Below are positions 22,592 through 32,378 of a stretch of DNA of 33,409 nt, one piece after another (positions within the stretch are counted from its first letter, which is position 1; each line of letters opens with the position of its first letter). The translations under genes and the position numbers were made by a program. Below the pieces are notes generated by a model. That model had not been told where the DNA came from. It saw nothing but the letters and a program-made list of their open reading frames with translations, and ran no database searches. The DNA is from Bradyrhizobium viridifuturi (lineage in GTDB: Bacteria; Pseudomonadota; Alphaproteobacteria; Rhizobiales; Xanthobacteraceae), in NCBI RefSeq assembly GCF_001238275.1, contig NZ_LGTB01000065.1, positions 1-33,409 on the forward strand, given 5' to 3'.

Positions 22592-23302
22592 CTACTGCTG
22601 CGGTGATGGCGCGGAATTGACCGCACGCCTGGCATGGCGGAGCTTCGCGATCAGACCTTCGTGGCCGCAGGCGCCCTGCCCCTGCGCACCAGGGCCGAAG
22701 CGCACTTCTTCCTCCTCCCAGGCAGCGTCGAGCGCCACGAGATCCATCGGGTCGCTGTCTGGCGCCTTCAGGATTTCGTCGACGACTTCACGCCGGGGGA
22801 CATCGGCCGCAATCACCCCTAGTGCGTCGAACACCGCCTTGTAGGTTGACTGCCGCCGGCCGAGCCGTTCGGCCAACGCCGCAAAGATGTGCGCCGTCTG
22901 CCCAAGCAGGTCGCGTGCTTCAGAAAGCGGCCGGATCGACAGGAATTCCAGGAATAACGGTACGTAGTCCGGCAATTCGTTGGCTTCGATGACCAACCCG
23001 GCATTTTCATACATGGCCTTCAAGTCGACCATCGCCTGGCCACGGTCACGGCTTTCGCCGTGCACATGCTCGAACAGATGCAGCGCCAGCGTCTTGCTGC
23101 GGTCGAACAGCAGGCCGTAGCGCTCCTGCAGATCGTACAGGTCGCCGGTCGCGATTTCCTCGATCAGCACATCGAGCGCCTGGCGGCATGACGCCGGCAC
23201 CAGCCGGTCGGCGTCGAGCACCGACAGCAATTCCGGCGCGACTTCGATCAACTCTTCGGTCGGATAGCTCAACAACCCCGACAGGACCTTGAAGGTCTTC
23301 AT
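22592..23302 (-). CDS. narJ: nitrate reductase assembly chaperone
   Basis: A 236-residue cytoplasmic chaperone of the TorD/NarJ family, needed to insert molybdenum cofactor into NarG and dock NarGH on NarI. It has KVLSGLLSYPTEEL at the N-terminus, YVPLFLEFLS in the middle and a C-terminal Glu-rich segment (AWEEEEVRFGP), as expected for NarJ. GTG at 23305 or ATG at 23302 could start it. I choose the ATG, which shares one base with the narH stop (TGATG) and has GGAG eight bases upstream. Confidence 0.95.
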   Translation of the reverse strand: MKTFKVLSGLLSYPTEELIEVAPELLSVLDADRLVPASCRQALDVLIEEIATGDLYDLQERYGLLFDRSKTLALHLFEHVHGESRDRGQAMVDLKAMYENAGLVIEANELPDYVPLFLEFLSIRPLSEARDLLGQTAHIFAALAERLGRRQSTYKAVFDALGVIAADVPRREVVDEILKAPDSDPMDLVALDAAWEEEEVRFGPGAQGQGACGHEGLIAKLRHARRAVNSAPSPQQ

Positions 23303-24821
23303 CACGCCATCTCCATCGGGTTCTTGGCCTTGCGGGGTGAACCAAACAGATTAGTCTCGGTCTCGCCGCCGGAGCAGCCATTGCCAAAGGTGAAGCCACA
23401 GGAGCCGCGGATGTCGAAAGCGTCGGCGCCCAGTTCGCGATGCGCGGTCGGGATCACGAACCGGTCCTCGTAGTTCGCAATCGCCATGATCTGATACATC
23501 TCGTCGATCTGCGCCGCCGTCAGCCCGACACGCCTGGCGATGGCTTCATCGACCACGCCGTCGAGTGTCTTGGTCCGCATGTAGGCGCGCATTGCCATCA
23601 TTCGTTCCAGTGCCAACGTCACCGGCGCCTCGTCGCCCGCCGTCAGGAGGTTGGCGAGATAGCGCATCGGGATACGCAACGACTTCACGTCAGGCATGCC
23701 GCCGTCGAGCCCGATCTTGCCGGCCGAGGCAGCGAGGTAATCGGCGACAGCGGTGGCACGTACCAGACCATCGGCAGGGTCCGGTATTCCGGGTGCAGCG
23801 GGAACGCGACCTTCCATTCCATCGCCATCTTCCAGATCGGCGAGGTTTTAGCTGCTTCCAGCCATGTATGCGGAATGCCCTGCCGCTCGGCTTCAGCAAT
23901 CACCTCGGGATCGTTGGGGTTCAGGAAGATGTCGAGTTGCGCCTGATACAGATCCCGCTCGTCGGGCTTGCTGGCAGCTTCCGCGATCCGATCGGCATCA
24001 TAGAGCACCACCCCAAGATAGCGGATGCGGCCCACGCACGTCTCCGAGCACACGGTCGGCTGCCCGGCCTCGATGCGCGGATAGCAGAAGATGCACTTCT
24101 CGGATTTTCCAGACGACCAGTTATAGTAGATCTTCTTGTAGGGACAGCCGGACACGCACATGCGCCAGCCGCGGCACTTGTCCTGGTCGATCAGGACGAT
24201 TCCGTCCTCCTCGCGCTTGTAGATCGCGCCCGACGGACAAGCGGCGACGCACGCCGGATTGAGGCAGTGCTCGCACAGCCGCGGCAGGTACATCATGAAG
24301 GTATTTTCGAATTGGCCGTAGATGTCCTTCTGTACACCCTCGAAATTGTAGTCTTGCGAGCGTTTGGCGAACTCGCCGCCGAGAATTTCTTCCCAGTTCG
24401 GGCCCCATTCGATCTTCTCGATCCTCTCGCCTGACACCAGCGAGCGCGGGCGCGCTGTCGGCATCGCCTTCATCTCTGGCGCCTGCTGAAGATGCGGGTA
24501 GTCGAAGGTGAACGGCTCGTAGTAGTCGTCGATCTCAGGCAGATCCGGATTGGCGAAGATGTTCGCCAACACCCGCCACTTGCCGCCGATACGCGGCTGG
24601 ATCGAGCCGTTGCGATTGCGCTTCCAACCTCCCTTCCAGCGCGTCTGGTTCTCCCAATCCTTCGGATAGCCGACGCCGGGCTTGGTCTCGACGTTGTTGA
24701 ACCACGCGTATTCCATGCCTTCGCGGCTCGTCCACACGTTCTTGCAGGTGACGCTGCAGGTGTGACACCCGATACACTTGTCGAGGTTCAGCACCATTGC
24801 GATTTGCGCGCGGATTTTCAT
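23302..24821 (-). pseudogene. narH: nitrate reductase beta subunit, one-base frameshift
   Basis: The Fe-S subunit of NarGHI, about 506 residues if read through. The first frame gives C16-x2-C19-x2-C22-x3-C26, then CEHCLNPACVAACPSG, CRGWRMCVSGCPYKK with tryptophan replacing one cysteine for the [3Fe-4S] cluster, and later cysteines to about residue 363. It then derails after VPPLSPITS into a short wrong tail ending at 23685. The correct C-terminus (AGKIGLDGGMPDVKSLRIP onward) continues in another frame to 23302. One missing base near 23733 (TCG-CTG where TCG-GCT is expected) explains both. The start ATG overlaps the narG stop (ATGA) with GGAGG upstream. The lesion may be a real mutation or an assembly error; the downstream genes look intact. 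Confidence 0.92.
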
Positions 24822-27800
24822 TCTGCGGCCTCCAGGCCGGGGTTGCCGGATCGATCTGCGGTCGGGGTGTCGAGCCAATCGACTTTCGACATCTTGCGAA
24901 CGATGACGAATTCGTCGCGATTGGCGCCGACGGTGCCGTAATAGTTGAAGCCGTAGGCCTGCTGCGCGTAGCCACCGATCATGTGCGTCGGCTTTAGAAC
25001 GGTGCGGGTGACCGAGTTGTGGATGCCGCCACGCTGGCCGGTCTGCTCGGAGCCCGGGACGTTCACGATCTTCTCCTGCGCATGATACATCATGCACATT
25101 CCCTGCTTCACGCGCTGCGAGACCACCGCACGCGCGACCAGCGCGCCATTGGTGTTGTAGGCCTCGATCCAGTCGTTATCGACGATACCGGCTGCCTTGG
25201 CGTCGATCTCGCTAATCCATACGATCGGACCGCCGCGCGAGAGCGTCAGCATCAGCAGATTGTCGGTATAAGTGGAGTGGATCCCCCACTTCTGGTGAGG
25301 CGTGATGAAGTTCAGCACCACCGAGCCATTGCCGTTCGGCTTGCGGTCGATGACGGGCTTGACCGTCTTGGTGTCGATCGGCGGCCGATAGACGCAGAAG
25401 CCTTCACCGAAGGCGCGCATCCACAGATGATCCTGATAGAGTTGCTGACGGCCGGTCAGCGTGCGCCACGGGATCAACTCGTGAACGTTGGTGTAACCGG
25501 CGTTGTAGCAGACCTTCTCCGATTCCAATCCGGACCAGATCGGCGAGGAGATGATCTTGCGCGGCTGCGCGACGACATCGCGGTAACGGATCTTCTCGTC
25601 TTCCTTCGGGATGGCGAGATGGGTGTGGTCGCGGCCGGTGAAACTGCCCAGCGACTCCCACGCCTTGACGGCGACCTCGCCGTTGGTTTCCGGAGCCAGG
25701 CTCAGGATGACCTCGCAGGCATCGATCGCACTGTCGATGCGGGCAAGCCCCTTCGATGCGCCCTCCTCGATGACGACGCCGTTGAGCTTCTTGAGCAAGT
25801 CGACCTCATGGTCGGTGTTCCAGCTCATCCCTTTGCCGCCGTTACCAAGCTTGTTCATCAGCGGCCCGAGCGAGGTGAAGCGTTTGTAGAGGTTCGGATA
25901 GTCGCGCTCGACAACCGTCACCGCAGGCATGGTCTTGCCGGGGATCGGCTCGATTGCACCCGTCTTCCAATCCTTGACGTCGAACGGTTGCGCGATCTCG
26001 CCGGGGCTGTCGTGCATGATCGGAGTGAGGACGACGTCCTTCTCCACACCGAGCACTTCCGGAGCGACCCTCGAGAACGCTTCCGCGATGCCCTTGTAGA
26101 TGTCCCAATCGCTGCGCGATTCCCAGACCGGATCGACCGCGGCCGACAGCGGGTGGATGAAGGGATGCATGTCCGAGGTATTGAGATCGTTCTTCTCGTA
26201 CCAGGTTGCGGTCGGCAGCACGATGTCGGAATACATGCAGGTGGTCGACATCCGGAAGTCAAGCGTGACCAGCAAGTCGAGCTTTCCTTCCGGCGCATGA
26301 TCGAGCCACTTCACGTCGACGGGCTTCCTCCTGCCGTGCTCGCCGAGATCCTTGCCGATCACGCCGTGTTTGGTACCGAGCAGATGCTTGAGGAAATACT
26401 CGTGGCCCTTGCCTGAAGCGCCGAGCAGGTTGGAGCGCCAGACGAACATATTGCGCGGCCAGTTTCTCGGATTGTCGGGATCGTCACATGACAATTGCAA
26501 CTCGCCCGACTTCAGCGACTTCGCCACGAAATCCTTGGCTTCCAGCCCGGCGGCTGCGGCCTGCTTAGACACTTCAAGCGGATTGGTTTGCAATTGCGGC
26601 GCGGACGGCAACCAGCCCATCCGCTCGGCGCGCGCGTTGTAATCGATCAGCGCGCCATCCCATGGCCCCTGCGGTGCAGTGGGCGACAGAATCTCCTTCA
26701 CGTCAAGCGTTTCGTAGCGCCACTGGTCAGTGTGGGCATAGAAGGCCGAGGTGGAGTTCATCTGCCGCGGCGGGCGGCCCCAATCGAGGCCGAAGGCGAG
26801 CGGCGTCCAGCCGGATTGCGGCCGCAGCTTCTCCTGACCGACATAATGCGACCAGCCGCCACCGGACTGGCCGACGCAACCGCACATCACCAGCATGTTG
26901 ATGATGCCGCGGTAGTTCATGTCCATGTGGTACCAATGGTTCAACCCGGCACCGACAATGACCATCGAGCGACCGCCGGTCTTCTCGGCGTTAGCAGCGA
27001 ACTCGCGTGCGACCGTGATGATTTGCTCGCGCGGCACGCCGGTGATCTTCTCCGCCCAGGCTGGGGTGTAGGGTTGAACATCATCGTAATTCCTGCCGAC
27101 ATGGTCGCCGCCGAAGCCGCGATCGACGCCGTAATTGGCGACGAACAGATCGTAGACTGACGCCACCAGCGTCTCGCCATCCCTGAGCTTGATGCGCTTC
27201 GCCGGTACCTTGCGCATCAGCACGTCCGGGTGGTCGGTTCCCTGGAAATGATCGTGCTCGCGATTGCCGAAATAGGGGAAGCCGACGTCGGCCAGCTCAT
27301 CCTTCGTATCGGAGAGAGAGAGCCGAAGCCTGGTGTCGCGGCTCCTCGATTCGCGTTCCTCCAGATTCCATTTGCCCTTCTCGCCCCAGCGGAAGCCGAC
27401 CGAGCCGTTTGGCACCACGATCTCGCCGGACGCCTCATCGTAGGCGACCGTCTTCCATTCGGGATTGTTGGTCTCGTCGAGCGAAGTGGCAAAATCCGAG
27501 GCGCGCACGAACCGCTCAGGCACGAGCCGTCCTTCGGATTCCACCAGGCGCACCAGAAATGGCATGTCCGTATACTGGCGCGCATAATCGTTGAAGTATT
27601 TTGCCTGACGATCGACGTGGAATTCCTTGAGGATGACGTGCCCCATGGCCATCGCTAGCGCCGCGTCGGTCCCCTGCTTGGGCGACACCCAAAGGTCCGC
27701 GAACTTCGAGGCTTCGGAATAGTCCGGGCTGATCACGACGCTCTTGGCGCCCTTGTAGCGGACCTCGGTGTAAAAATGCGCATCCGGCGTGCGCGTCTGC

Positions 27801-28570
27801 GGGACGTTCGATCCCCACAGGATCAGGAAGCCGGAATTGTACCAGTCCGCGCTTTCAGGCACATCGGTCTGCTCGCCCCAGGTCTGTGGCGAAGCTGGCG
27901 GCAGGTCGCAATACCAATCGTAGAACGACATGCAGACGCCACCGAGCAGCGACAGATAGCGCGCACCGGCCGCGTAGCTCACCATCGACATCGCCGGAAT
28001 CGGCGAAAAGCCGAATACGCGGTCCGGACCATAGGTCTTGGCGGTGTAGGCGTTGGCCGAGGCCACGATCTCGTTGACCTCGGCCCAGGTTGCGCGGACG
28101 AAACCGCCAAGACCGCGCATTTGCACGTAGGCCGCGCGCTTCTTCGGATCCTCGACGATCGCCTTCCACGCCGCCACCGGCGTCATGGTGGCGCGCGCGG
28201 CGCGCCATAGCTTCAACAGCCGTGACCGCACCAGAGGATACTTCACGCGATTTCCGGAATAGAGGTACCAGCTGTAGCTCGCGCCACGCGCGCAGCCGCG
28301 CGGTTCGTGATTGGGCAGATCGGGCCGTGTGCGTGGATAGTCGGTCTGCTGGGTCTCCCAGGTGACGATGCCGCCCTTGACATAAACTTTCCACGAGCAC
28401 GAGCCCGTGCAGTTCACGCCGTGCGTCGATCGCACGATCTTGTCGTGCTGCCAGCGCTTGCGATAGCCGTCCTCCCAGGACCGATCCTCCGTCGTCGTCA
28501 CACCATGACCGCCGGCGAACTCTTCCTTGGGACGCGTGAAGAACGACAGCCTGTCGAGAAAATGGCTCAC
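24818..28570 (-). CDS. narG: respiratory nitrate reductase alpha subunit
   Basis: The 1250-residue molybdenum subunit reducing nitrate to nitrite at the cytoplasmic side of the inner membrane. The N-terminal cluster FS0 has H50, C54, C58 and C93, and the molybdenum ligand is D223 in YDWYCDLPPASP; these equal E. coli H49, C53, C57, C92 and D222 with an offset of one. The length matches the family. The start is a GTG at 28570 with AAGGAG eight bases upstream, overlapping the narK stop. It partners NarH and NarI, with NarJ, the parvulin and the moaB/moeA products as maturation factors encoded downstream. Confidence 0.98.
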   Translation of the reverse strand: MSHFLDRLSFFTRPKEEFAGGHGVTTTEDRSWEDGYRKRWQHDKIVRSTHGVNCTGSCSWKVYVKGGIVTWETQQTDYPRTRPDLPNHEPRGCARGASYSWYLYSGNRVKYPLVRSRLLKLWRAARATMTPVAAWKAIVEDPKKRAAYVQMRGLGGFVRATWAEVNEIVASANAYTAKTYGPDRVFGFSPIPAMSMVSYAAGARYLSLLGGVCMSFYDWYCDLPPASPQTWGEQTDVPESADWYNSGFLILWGSNVPQTRTPDAHFYTEVRYKGAKSVVISPDYSEASKFADLWVSPKQGTDAALAMAMGHVILKEFHVDRQAKYFNDYARQYTDMPFLVRLVESEGRLVPERFVRASDFATSLDETNNPEWKTVAYDEASGEIVVPNGSVGFRWGEKGKWNLEERESRSRDTRLRLSLSDTKDELADVGFPYFGNREHDHFQGTDHPDVLMRKVPAKRIKLRDGETLVASVYDLFVANYGVDRGFGGDHVGRNYDDVQPYTPAWAEKITGVPREQIITVAREFAANAEKTGGRSMVIVGAGLNHWYHMDMNYRGIINMLVMCGCVGQSGGGWSHYVGQEKLRPQSGWTPLAFGLDWGRPPRQMNSTSAFYAHTDQWRYETLDVKEILSPTAPQGPWDGALIDYNARAERMGWLPSAPQLQTNPLEVSKQAAAAGLEAKDFVAKSLKSGELQLSCDDPDNPRNWPRNMFVWRSNLLGASGKGHEYFLKHLLGTKHGVIGKDLGEHGRRKPVDVKWLDHAPEGKLDLLVTLDFRMSTTCMYSDIVLPTATWYEKNDLNTSDMHPFIHPLSAAVDPVWESRSDWDIYKGIAEAFSRVAPEVLGVEKDVVLTPIMHDSPGEIAQPFDVKDWKTGAIEPIPGKTMPAVTVVERDYPNLYKRFTSLGPLMNKLGNGGKGMSWNTDHEVDLLKKLNGVVIEEGASKGLARIDSAIDACEVILSLAPETNGEVAVKAWESLGSFTGRDHTHLAIPKEDEKIRYRDVVAQPRKIISSPIWSGLESEKVCYNAGYTNVHELIPWRTLTGRQQLYQDHLWMRAFGEGFCVYRPPIDTKTVKPVIDRKPNGNGSVVLNFITPHQKWGIHSTYTDNLLMLTLSRGGPIVWISEIDAKAAGIVDNDWIEAYNTNGALVARAVVSQRVKQGMCMMYHAQEKIVNVPGSEQTGQRGGIHNSVTRTVLKPTHMIGGYAQQAYGFNYYGTVGANRDEFVIVRKMSKVDWLDTPTADRSGNPGLEAAE

Positions 28571-28582
28571 TGTCCCGTCTCC

Positions 28583-31327
28583 TTATTCTGCAGGCTGCAC
28601 TGCGGGCGAAATCGGGCCGCCGCGCTCGATGTCGTGGAGCAGGCCGCCCTTGCGGGTATAGACAGCCCATGTGATCACGACGCAAATCACGTAGAAAATG
28701 AAGAAGCCCCAGAGAGCCGCCTGCACACCGCCGGTGAGATCGATCGAGGTGCCGTAGGATTTCGGGATGAAGAATGCGCCGAAAGCAGCGATCGCGGACG
28801 TGAAGCCGGTGATCGCGGCCGATTCCTTTTCGGCCTGCCGCTGACGGGTGGCCGCATCGGCAGTGGGCATCAGCCGCTCCATTTCACGACGCATGATGTT
28901 CGGGATCATCTGGAAGGTCGACGCGTTACCGACGCCCGTCGCAAAGAACAGGAACAGGAACATCGCGAAGAAGCCCCAGAAGGCACCCGGCTGATCCTTG
29001 ATGCCGAGGAAGTAGAGAATCCCGAGCACGCCGGCCATCATCATGACGAAAACCCACAGGGTGACACGACCGCCGCCCCATTTGTCCGAAATCCAGCCTG
29101 TAGCCGACCGCGAGAGCGCGCCGACAAGAGGCCCGAGGAAGACGAACTGTAGCGCATCGACCGTTGGAAACTGGGTCTTCGCCAGCAGCGGGAAGCCTGC
29201 GGAGTAGCCGATGAAGGAGCCGAAGGTGCCGGTGTAGAGCCAGCACATGATCCAGTTGTGCTTGCGCTGGAAGATGACCGCCTGATCGGAGAACGAGGCC
29301 TTGGCGGACGCGATGTCGTTCATCCCAAACCAGGCGGCAAAAGCGCTGGCTGCGATAAATGGCACCCAGATGAAGCCCGCATTCTGCAGCCAGAGCGGGG
29401 CCTGCTGCGGTCCGTTGGTCACCATCGTCGGATCGCCGCCGAACCAGCCGAACACACCGACCGTGATCACAAGCGGCACGACGAACTGCACGGTTGAGAC
29501 GCCGAGATTGCCGAGGCCGGCATTGAGCGCAAGGGCATTGCCCTTCTCGGCACGCGGGAAGAAGAAGGAGATGTTGGACATCGAGGAGGCAAAATTGCCG
29601 CCGCCGAAACCGCACAACAGCGCCAGCGCCAGGAACACCGGATATGGCGTTGACGGCGTCTGCACCGCGTAACCGATGCCGACTGCGGGAATCATCAGTG
29701 ACCAAGTCGCAAGCGTGGTCCACAATCGCCCGCCGAAGATCGGCACCATGAAGGAATAGAAGACACGGAGCACCGCCCCGGAGATGCCAGGCAACGCCGC
29801 CAGCCAGAACAGCTCAGCCGTGGTGAACTTGAAGCCGACCGTGGGCAGCTTTGCTACCACCACCGACCAGACCTGCCAGATCGCGAAGGACAGCAGCAGC
29901 GCCGGGATCGAAATCCAGAGATTGCGTCGCGCGATCGCCCGGCCGCTCGTTTCCCAAAAGGTCTTGTCTTCGGGACGCCAGTCGGTCAGTACCGCGCCAG
30001 ACAGGGCACCGACGTGCTCCGGCCTGTGAATCTCCTCCATCTCGGGAAGTTCGGGGAGCGTCTTGAGCGCTTCGCCGACGAGTCCGCGCTCCATCTGCCG
30101 GATCGACACGTGCATCCAGACGAGGGAAACCGTAACCAGCAGAAACAGTGCCATGAAACAGCTGGTCCACAGCCCCGTGAGGTCGACCAGAGCGCCGAAG
30201 GCGATCGGAAGGACGAAGCCGCCGAGACCGCCAATCATGCCGACCAACCCGCCGACGGCGCCGACGCTGTTTGGATAATAGACGGGGATGTGCTTGTAGA
30301 CCGCTGCCTTGCCCAGCGCCATGAAGAAGCCGAGCACGAACACCGTCACGGTGAACGGCACCAATCCCATTTCCAGATGGAAGGCGACCGCGCCGTTGAC
30401 CGTCTTCACCAGATAGTCGGTGGGCGGGTAGGATAGAATGAAGGTCGCGACCACGCCGACCAGGAAGGTCCAGTACATGACGCGGCGTGCGCCGTAACGA
30501 TCCGAGAGGTGGCCACCGTAGGCCCGGAATACACTGGCGGGAAGCGAGAACATCGCAGCCACCATGCCGGCGGTCTTGATGTCGACTCCGTAGACCTTGA
30601 TCAGATATTGAGGCAGCCACAACGCCAGCGCCACGAAGGCGCCGAACACGAAGAAATAGTACAGCGCGAAACGCCAGACCTGAATGTTCTTCAGCGGCTC
30701 GAGCTCCAGCCAAGCGCTTTTCGGCTTCTCGTTGTTTTCTCGCCGCGCACGGACGACGGGGTCTTCTTCGGAGAATAGCCAGAACGTAATGCCCATCAGG
30801 CCGATCACGAGTGCCCAGACCTGGGCGACCGTCTGCCAGCCATAGGCCACCAGCACGAACGGCGCGACAAACTTGGTCAATGCAGCGCCGACATTACCAG
30901 CGCCAAAGATGCCGAGCGCGGTGCCCTGCTTACCCGCGGCATAAAATCGCGATACGTAGGCGATGCCGACCGCGAAGGATCCGCCGGCGATGCCGACGAA
31001 GAACGCAGCCACTAAGAATTCGGGATAGGTGTGCGCCCAGGTCAGTAGATAGGTTGCAACCGCGGCGGCTAGCATGACGACGGTATAGACCCGGCGACCG
31101 CCATACTGATCGGTCCAGATACCGAGCAGGAGGCGGATCAGGGATCCGCTGAGAATGGGGGTACCGACCAGCAGGCCGAACTGGGTGTCGTTTAGTCCCA
31201 GCTCCTGCTTGATGCGGATGCCGATGATCGAGAAGATCGTCCAGACCGCAAAGCAAATGGTGAAGGCGATGGTCGAGAGCCAGAGCGCCCGGCCCTGATG
31301 GACGGTACTTGAAGTTGGTGATGCCAT
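28583..31327 (-). CDS. narK: fused nitrate/nitrite transporter NarK1-NarK2
   Basis: A 914-residue protein made of two major-facilitator units of about 12 helices each. The first half (about 1-430) has the NarK1-type start FAVWTIFSIIGIRIKQELGL and LLGIWTDQYGGRR; the second (about 470-914) has the NarK2-type FAIWQVWSVV and CGFGGGNFASSMSNISFFFP. Known fused NarK proteins, for example in Paracoccus, combine proton-nitrate symport with nitrate/nitrite exchange. The ATG at 31327 has GGGGG six bases upstream. The gene heads the nar unit and ends inside the narG ribosome site. An FNR-like site is centred 65 bp before its ATG. Confidence 0.96.
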   Translation of the reverse strand: MASPTSSTVHQGRALWLSTIAFTICFAVWTIFSIIGIRIKQELGLNDTQFGLLVGTPILSGSLIRLLLGIWTDQYGGRRVYTVVMLAAAVATYLLTWAHTYPEFLVAAFFVGIAGGSFAVGIAYVSRFYAAGKQGTALGIFGAGNVGAALTKFVAPFVLVAYGWQTVAQVWALVIGLMGITFWLFSEEDPVVRARRENNEKPKSAWLELEPLKNIQVWRFALYYFFVFGAFVALALWLPQYLIKVYGVDIKTAGMVAAMFSLPASVFRAYGGHLSDRYGARRVMYWTFLVGVVATFILSYPPTDYLVKTVNGAVAFHLEMGLVPFTVTVFVLGFFMALGKAAVYKHIPVYYPNSVGAVGGLVGMIGGLGGFVLPIAFGALVDLTGLWTSCFMALFLLVTVSLVWMHVSIRQMERGLVGEALKTLPELPEMEEIHRPEHVGALSGAVLTDWRPEDKTFWETSGRAIARRNLWISIPALLLSFAIWQVWSVVVAKLPTVGFKFTTAELFWLAALPGISGAVLRVFYSFMVPIFGGRLWTTLATWSLMIPAVGIGYAVQTPSTPYPVFLALALLCGFGGGNFASSMSNISFFFPRAEKGNALALNAGLGNLGVSTVQFVVPLVITVGVFGWFGGDPTMVTNGPQQAPLWLQNAGFIWVPFIAASAFAAWFGMNDIASAKASFSDQAVIFQRKHNWIMCWLYTGTFGSFIGYSAGFPLLAKTQFPTVDALQFVFLGPLVGALSRSATGWISDKWGGGRVTLWVFVMMMAGVLGILYFLGIKDQPGAFWGFFAMFLFLFFATGVGNASTFQMIPNIMRREMERLMPTADAATRQRQAEKESAAITGFTSAIAAFGAFFIPKSYGTSIDLTGGVQAALWGFFIFYVICVVITWAVYTRKGGLLHDIERGGPISPAVQPAE

Positions 31328-31385
31328 AGTTAGCCCCCGAGAAAGCGTTCGAGGGAATGGATGGCCGAAACCGGGTTCACACAGT

Positions 31386-31399
31386 TTGTGCTACGTCAA
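31386..31399 (-). promoter_or_regulatory. FNR/NarR-like site of the narK promoter
   Basis: TTGTG-CTAC-GTCAA on the plus strand, which is TTGAC-N4-CACAA toward narK, matches the TTGAT-N4-ATCAA consensus at seven of ten positions. It is centred about 65 bp before the narK ATG, so a class II start at +41.5 would leave a leader of about 24 bases. Confidence 0.55.
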
Positions 31400-31466
31400 A
31401 CAACTGGCGGCCAGCCGATCATGCGGGCTCTTTTCGAGGAAGATTTGTCGAATCCCGTCACCTCAA

Positions 31467-31481
31467 TTGATGCTAGTCACA
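31467..31481 (+). promoter_or_regulatory. FNR-like site, tandem copy 1
   Basis: TTGAT-GCTA-GTCACA has a perfect left half and a degenerate right half. An identical-pattern copy begins exactly 22 bp later. A class II start would fall near 31515, just before the proposed TTG start of the divergent regulator. Confidence 0.5.
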
Positions 31482-31488
31482 TCTATAT

Positions 31489-31503
31489 TTGATAAATGTC
31501 ACA
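31489..31503 (+). promoter_or_regulatory. FNR-like site, tandem copy 2
   Basis: TTGAT-AAAT-GTCACA repeats the pattern of the copy at 31467 with only the four spacer bases changed. The 22-bp period is two helical turns, so two dimers would bind on the same face of the DNA. Confidence 0.5.
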
Positions 31504-31529
31504 GATTGATCTCAACACAGGATGGAAAG

Positions 31530-32231
31530 TTGCTCCGCTCTGACCAACTTAAGCAAGTCACGAATCTCCCGCTGTTTTCCGGAATCGCGGAAGAAGCGCT
31601 CGCCGATCTGCTTGATGCTGCACTCTTGCAGCAATTCCCGGCGGGGGTCGTTCTGATCTACGAAGGGCATCATCCGGATTTTCTGCATATCCTTATTGAT
31701 GGATTGGCCGAAGTTTTTACTGAACAGGATGGTGAAGAATGGGGAATTTCGCTGGTCGACCCCGTTACAACCTTCATCCTCGCGGCGGTCGTCAGCGACC
31801 AACCTTACTTGAATTCCGTCAGGACGCTGTCGGACTCGAGCGTCCTATTGATTCCCGCGCAACGCGTCCGCGATATGTTTGATCGCGACGTAGCGTTTGC
31901 ACGTGTGGTGGCGAGAGAACTCGCCTTTGCCTATCGGTCGTCGATCAAGAAATTGAAGGGCTACATGGCCCGGTCTGCGGTCGAGCGTCTTGCCAACTGG
32001 ATCTTGACCGAAGCGAACAAGGGTCCGGCAGCGGAAGCCGTCGTGATCCCATTTGACCGCGGAAAGCTGGCCTCGCATATCGGAACGACGCGAGAAAACC
32101 TGTCTCGGAATCTCGCTCAGCTTACCGAGCACGGTGTCCGCATCCGCGGGCGAGAGATAGTGATCGATAACAAGAAGTCGCTAGAGACCTTCGCGCGCCC
32201 ACAACGGCTCATTGACGATCCCGACTCTTAA
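31530..32231 (+). CDS. narR: Crp/FNR-family regulator, NarR-like
   Basis: A 233-residue regulator from the TTG at 31530, with AGGA seven bases upstream. It has an effector barrel (about 12-115), a dimer helix and a helix-turn-helix (about 175-205; FDRGKLASHIGTTRENLSRN). No cysteine is present, so it cannot carry the FNR [4Fe-4S] cluster; NarR of Paracoccus, which responds to nitrate and nitrite and controls narKGHJI, likewise lacks it and occupies the same divergent position. The frame is open back to 31386, but that extension has no ribosome site and would place coding sequence over three FNR-like sites, so I prefer the shorter form. The NarR name rests on context and the missing cysteines. 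Confidence 0.82.
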   Translation: MLRSDQLKQVTNLPLFSGIAEEALADLLDAALLQQFPAGVVLIYEGHHPDFLHILIDGLAEVFTEQDGEEWGISLVDPVTTFILAAVVSDQPYLNSVRTLSDSSVLLIPAQRVRDMFDRDVAFARVVARELAFAYRSSIKKLKGYMARSAVERLANWILTEANKGPAAEAVVIPFDRGKLASHIGTTRENLSRNLAQLTEHGVRIRGREIVIDNKKSLETFARPQRLIDDPDS

Positions 32232-32249
32232 AAGCCGGCGGACACGATC

Positions 32250-32263
32250 TTGATTTACGTCAA
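32250..32263. promoter_or_regulatory. FNR/FixK box downstream of narR
   Basis: TTGAT-TTAC-GTCAA matches TTGAT-N4-ATCAA at nine of ten positions and is a typical FixK form. It lies 19 bp after the narR stop. A class II start would be near 32298 on the plus strand, inside a gap without a recognised gene, or near 32215 on the minus strand, antisense to narR. Confidence 0.7.
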
Positions 32264-32378
32264 TGCGCGTTCGCCAAATTCGCGGGAAATTATTTTTTAT
32301 CCGCGATGCATGATCGCAATCTTCTCCCTGCCGCTCATAACGGTCTGGTTGCAGTTTCGAGTCCTGCCGGGCTCATCA

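Noticed and set aside
25019..26416. A 465-codon open frame on the plus strand opposite narG
   Set aside because: It lies fully within narG, shows no motifs and has the composition of an antisense shadow.
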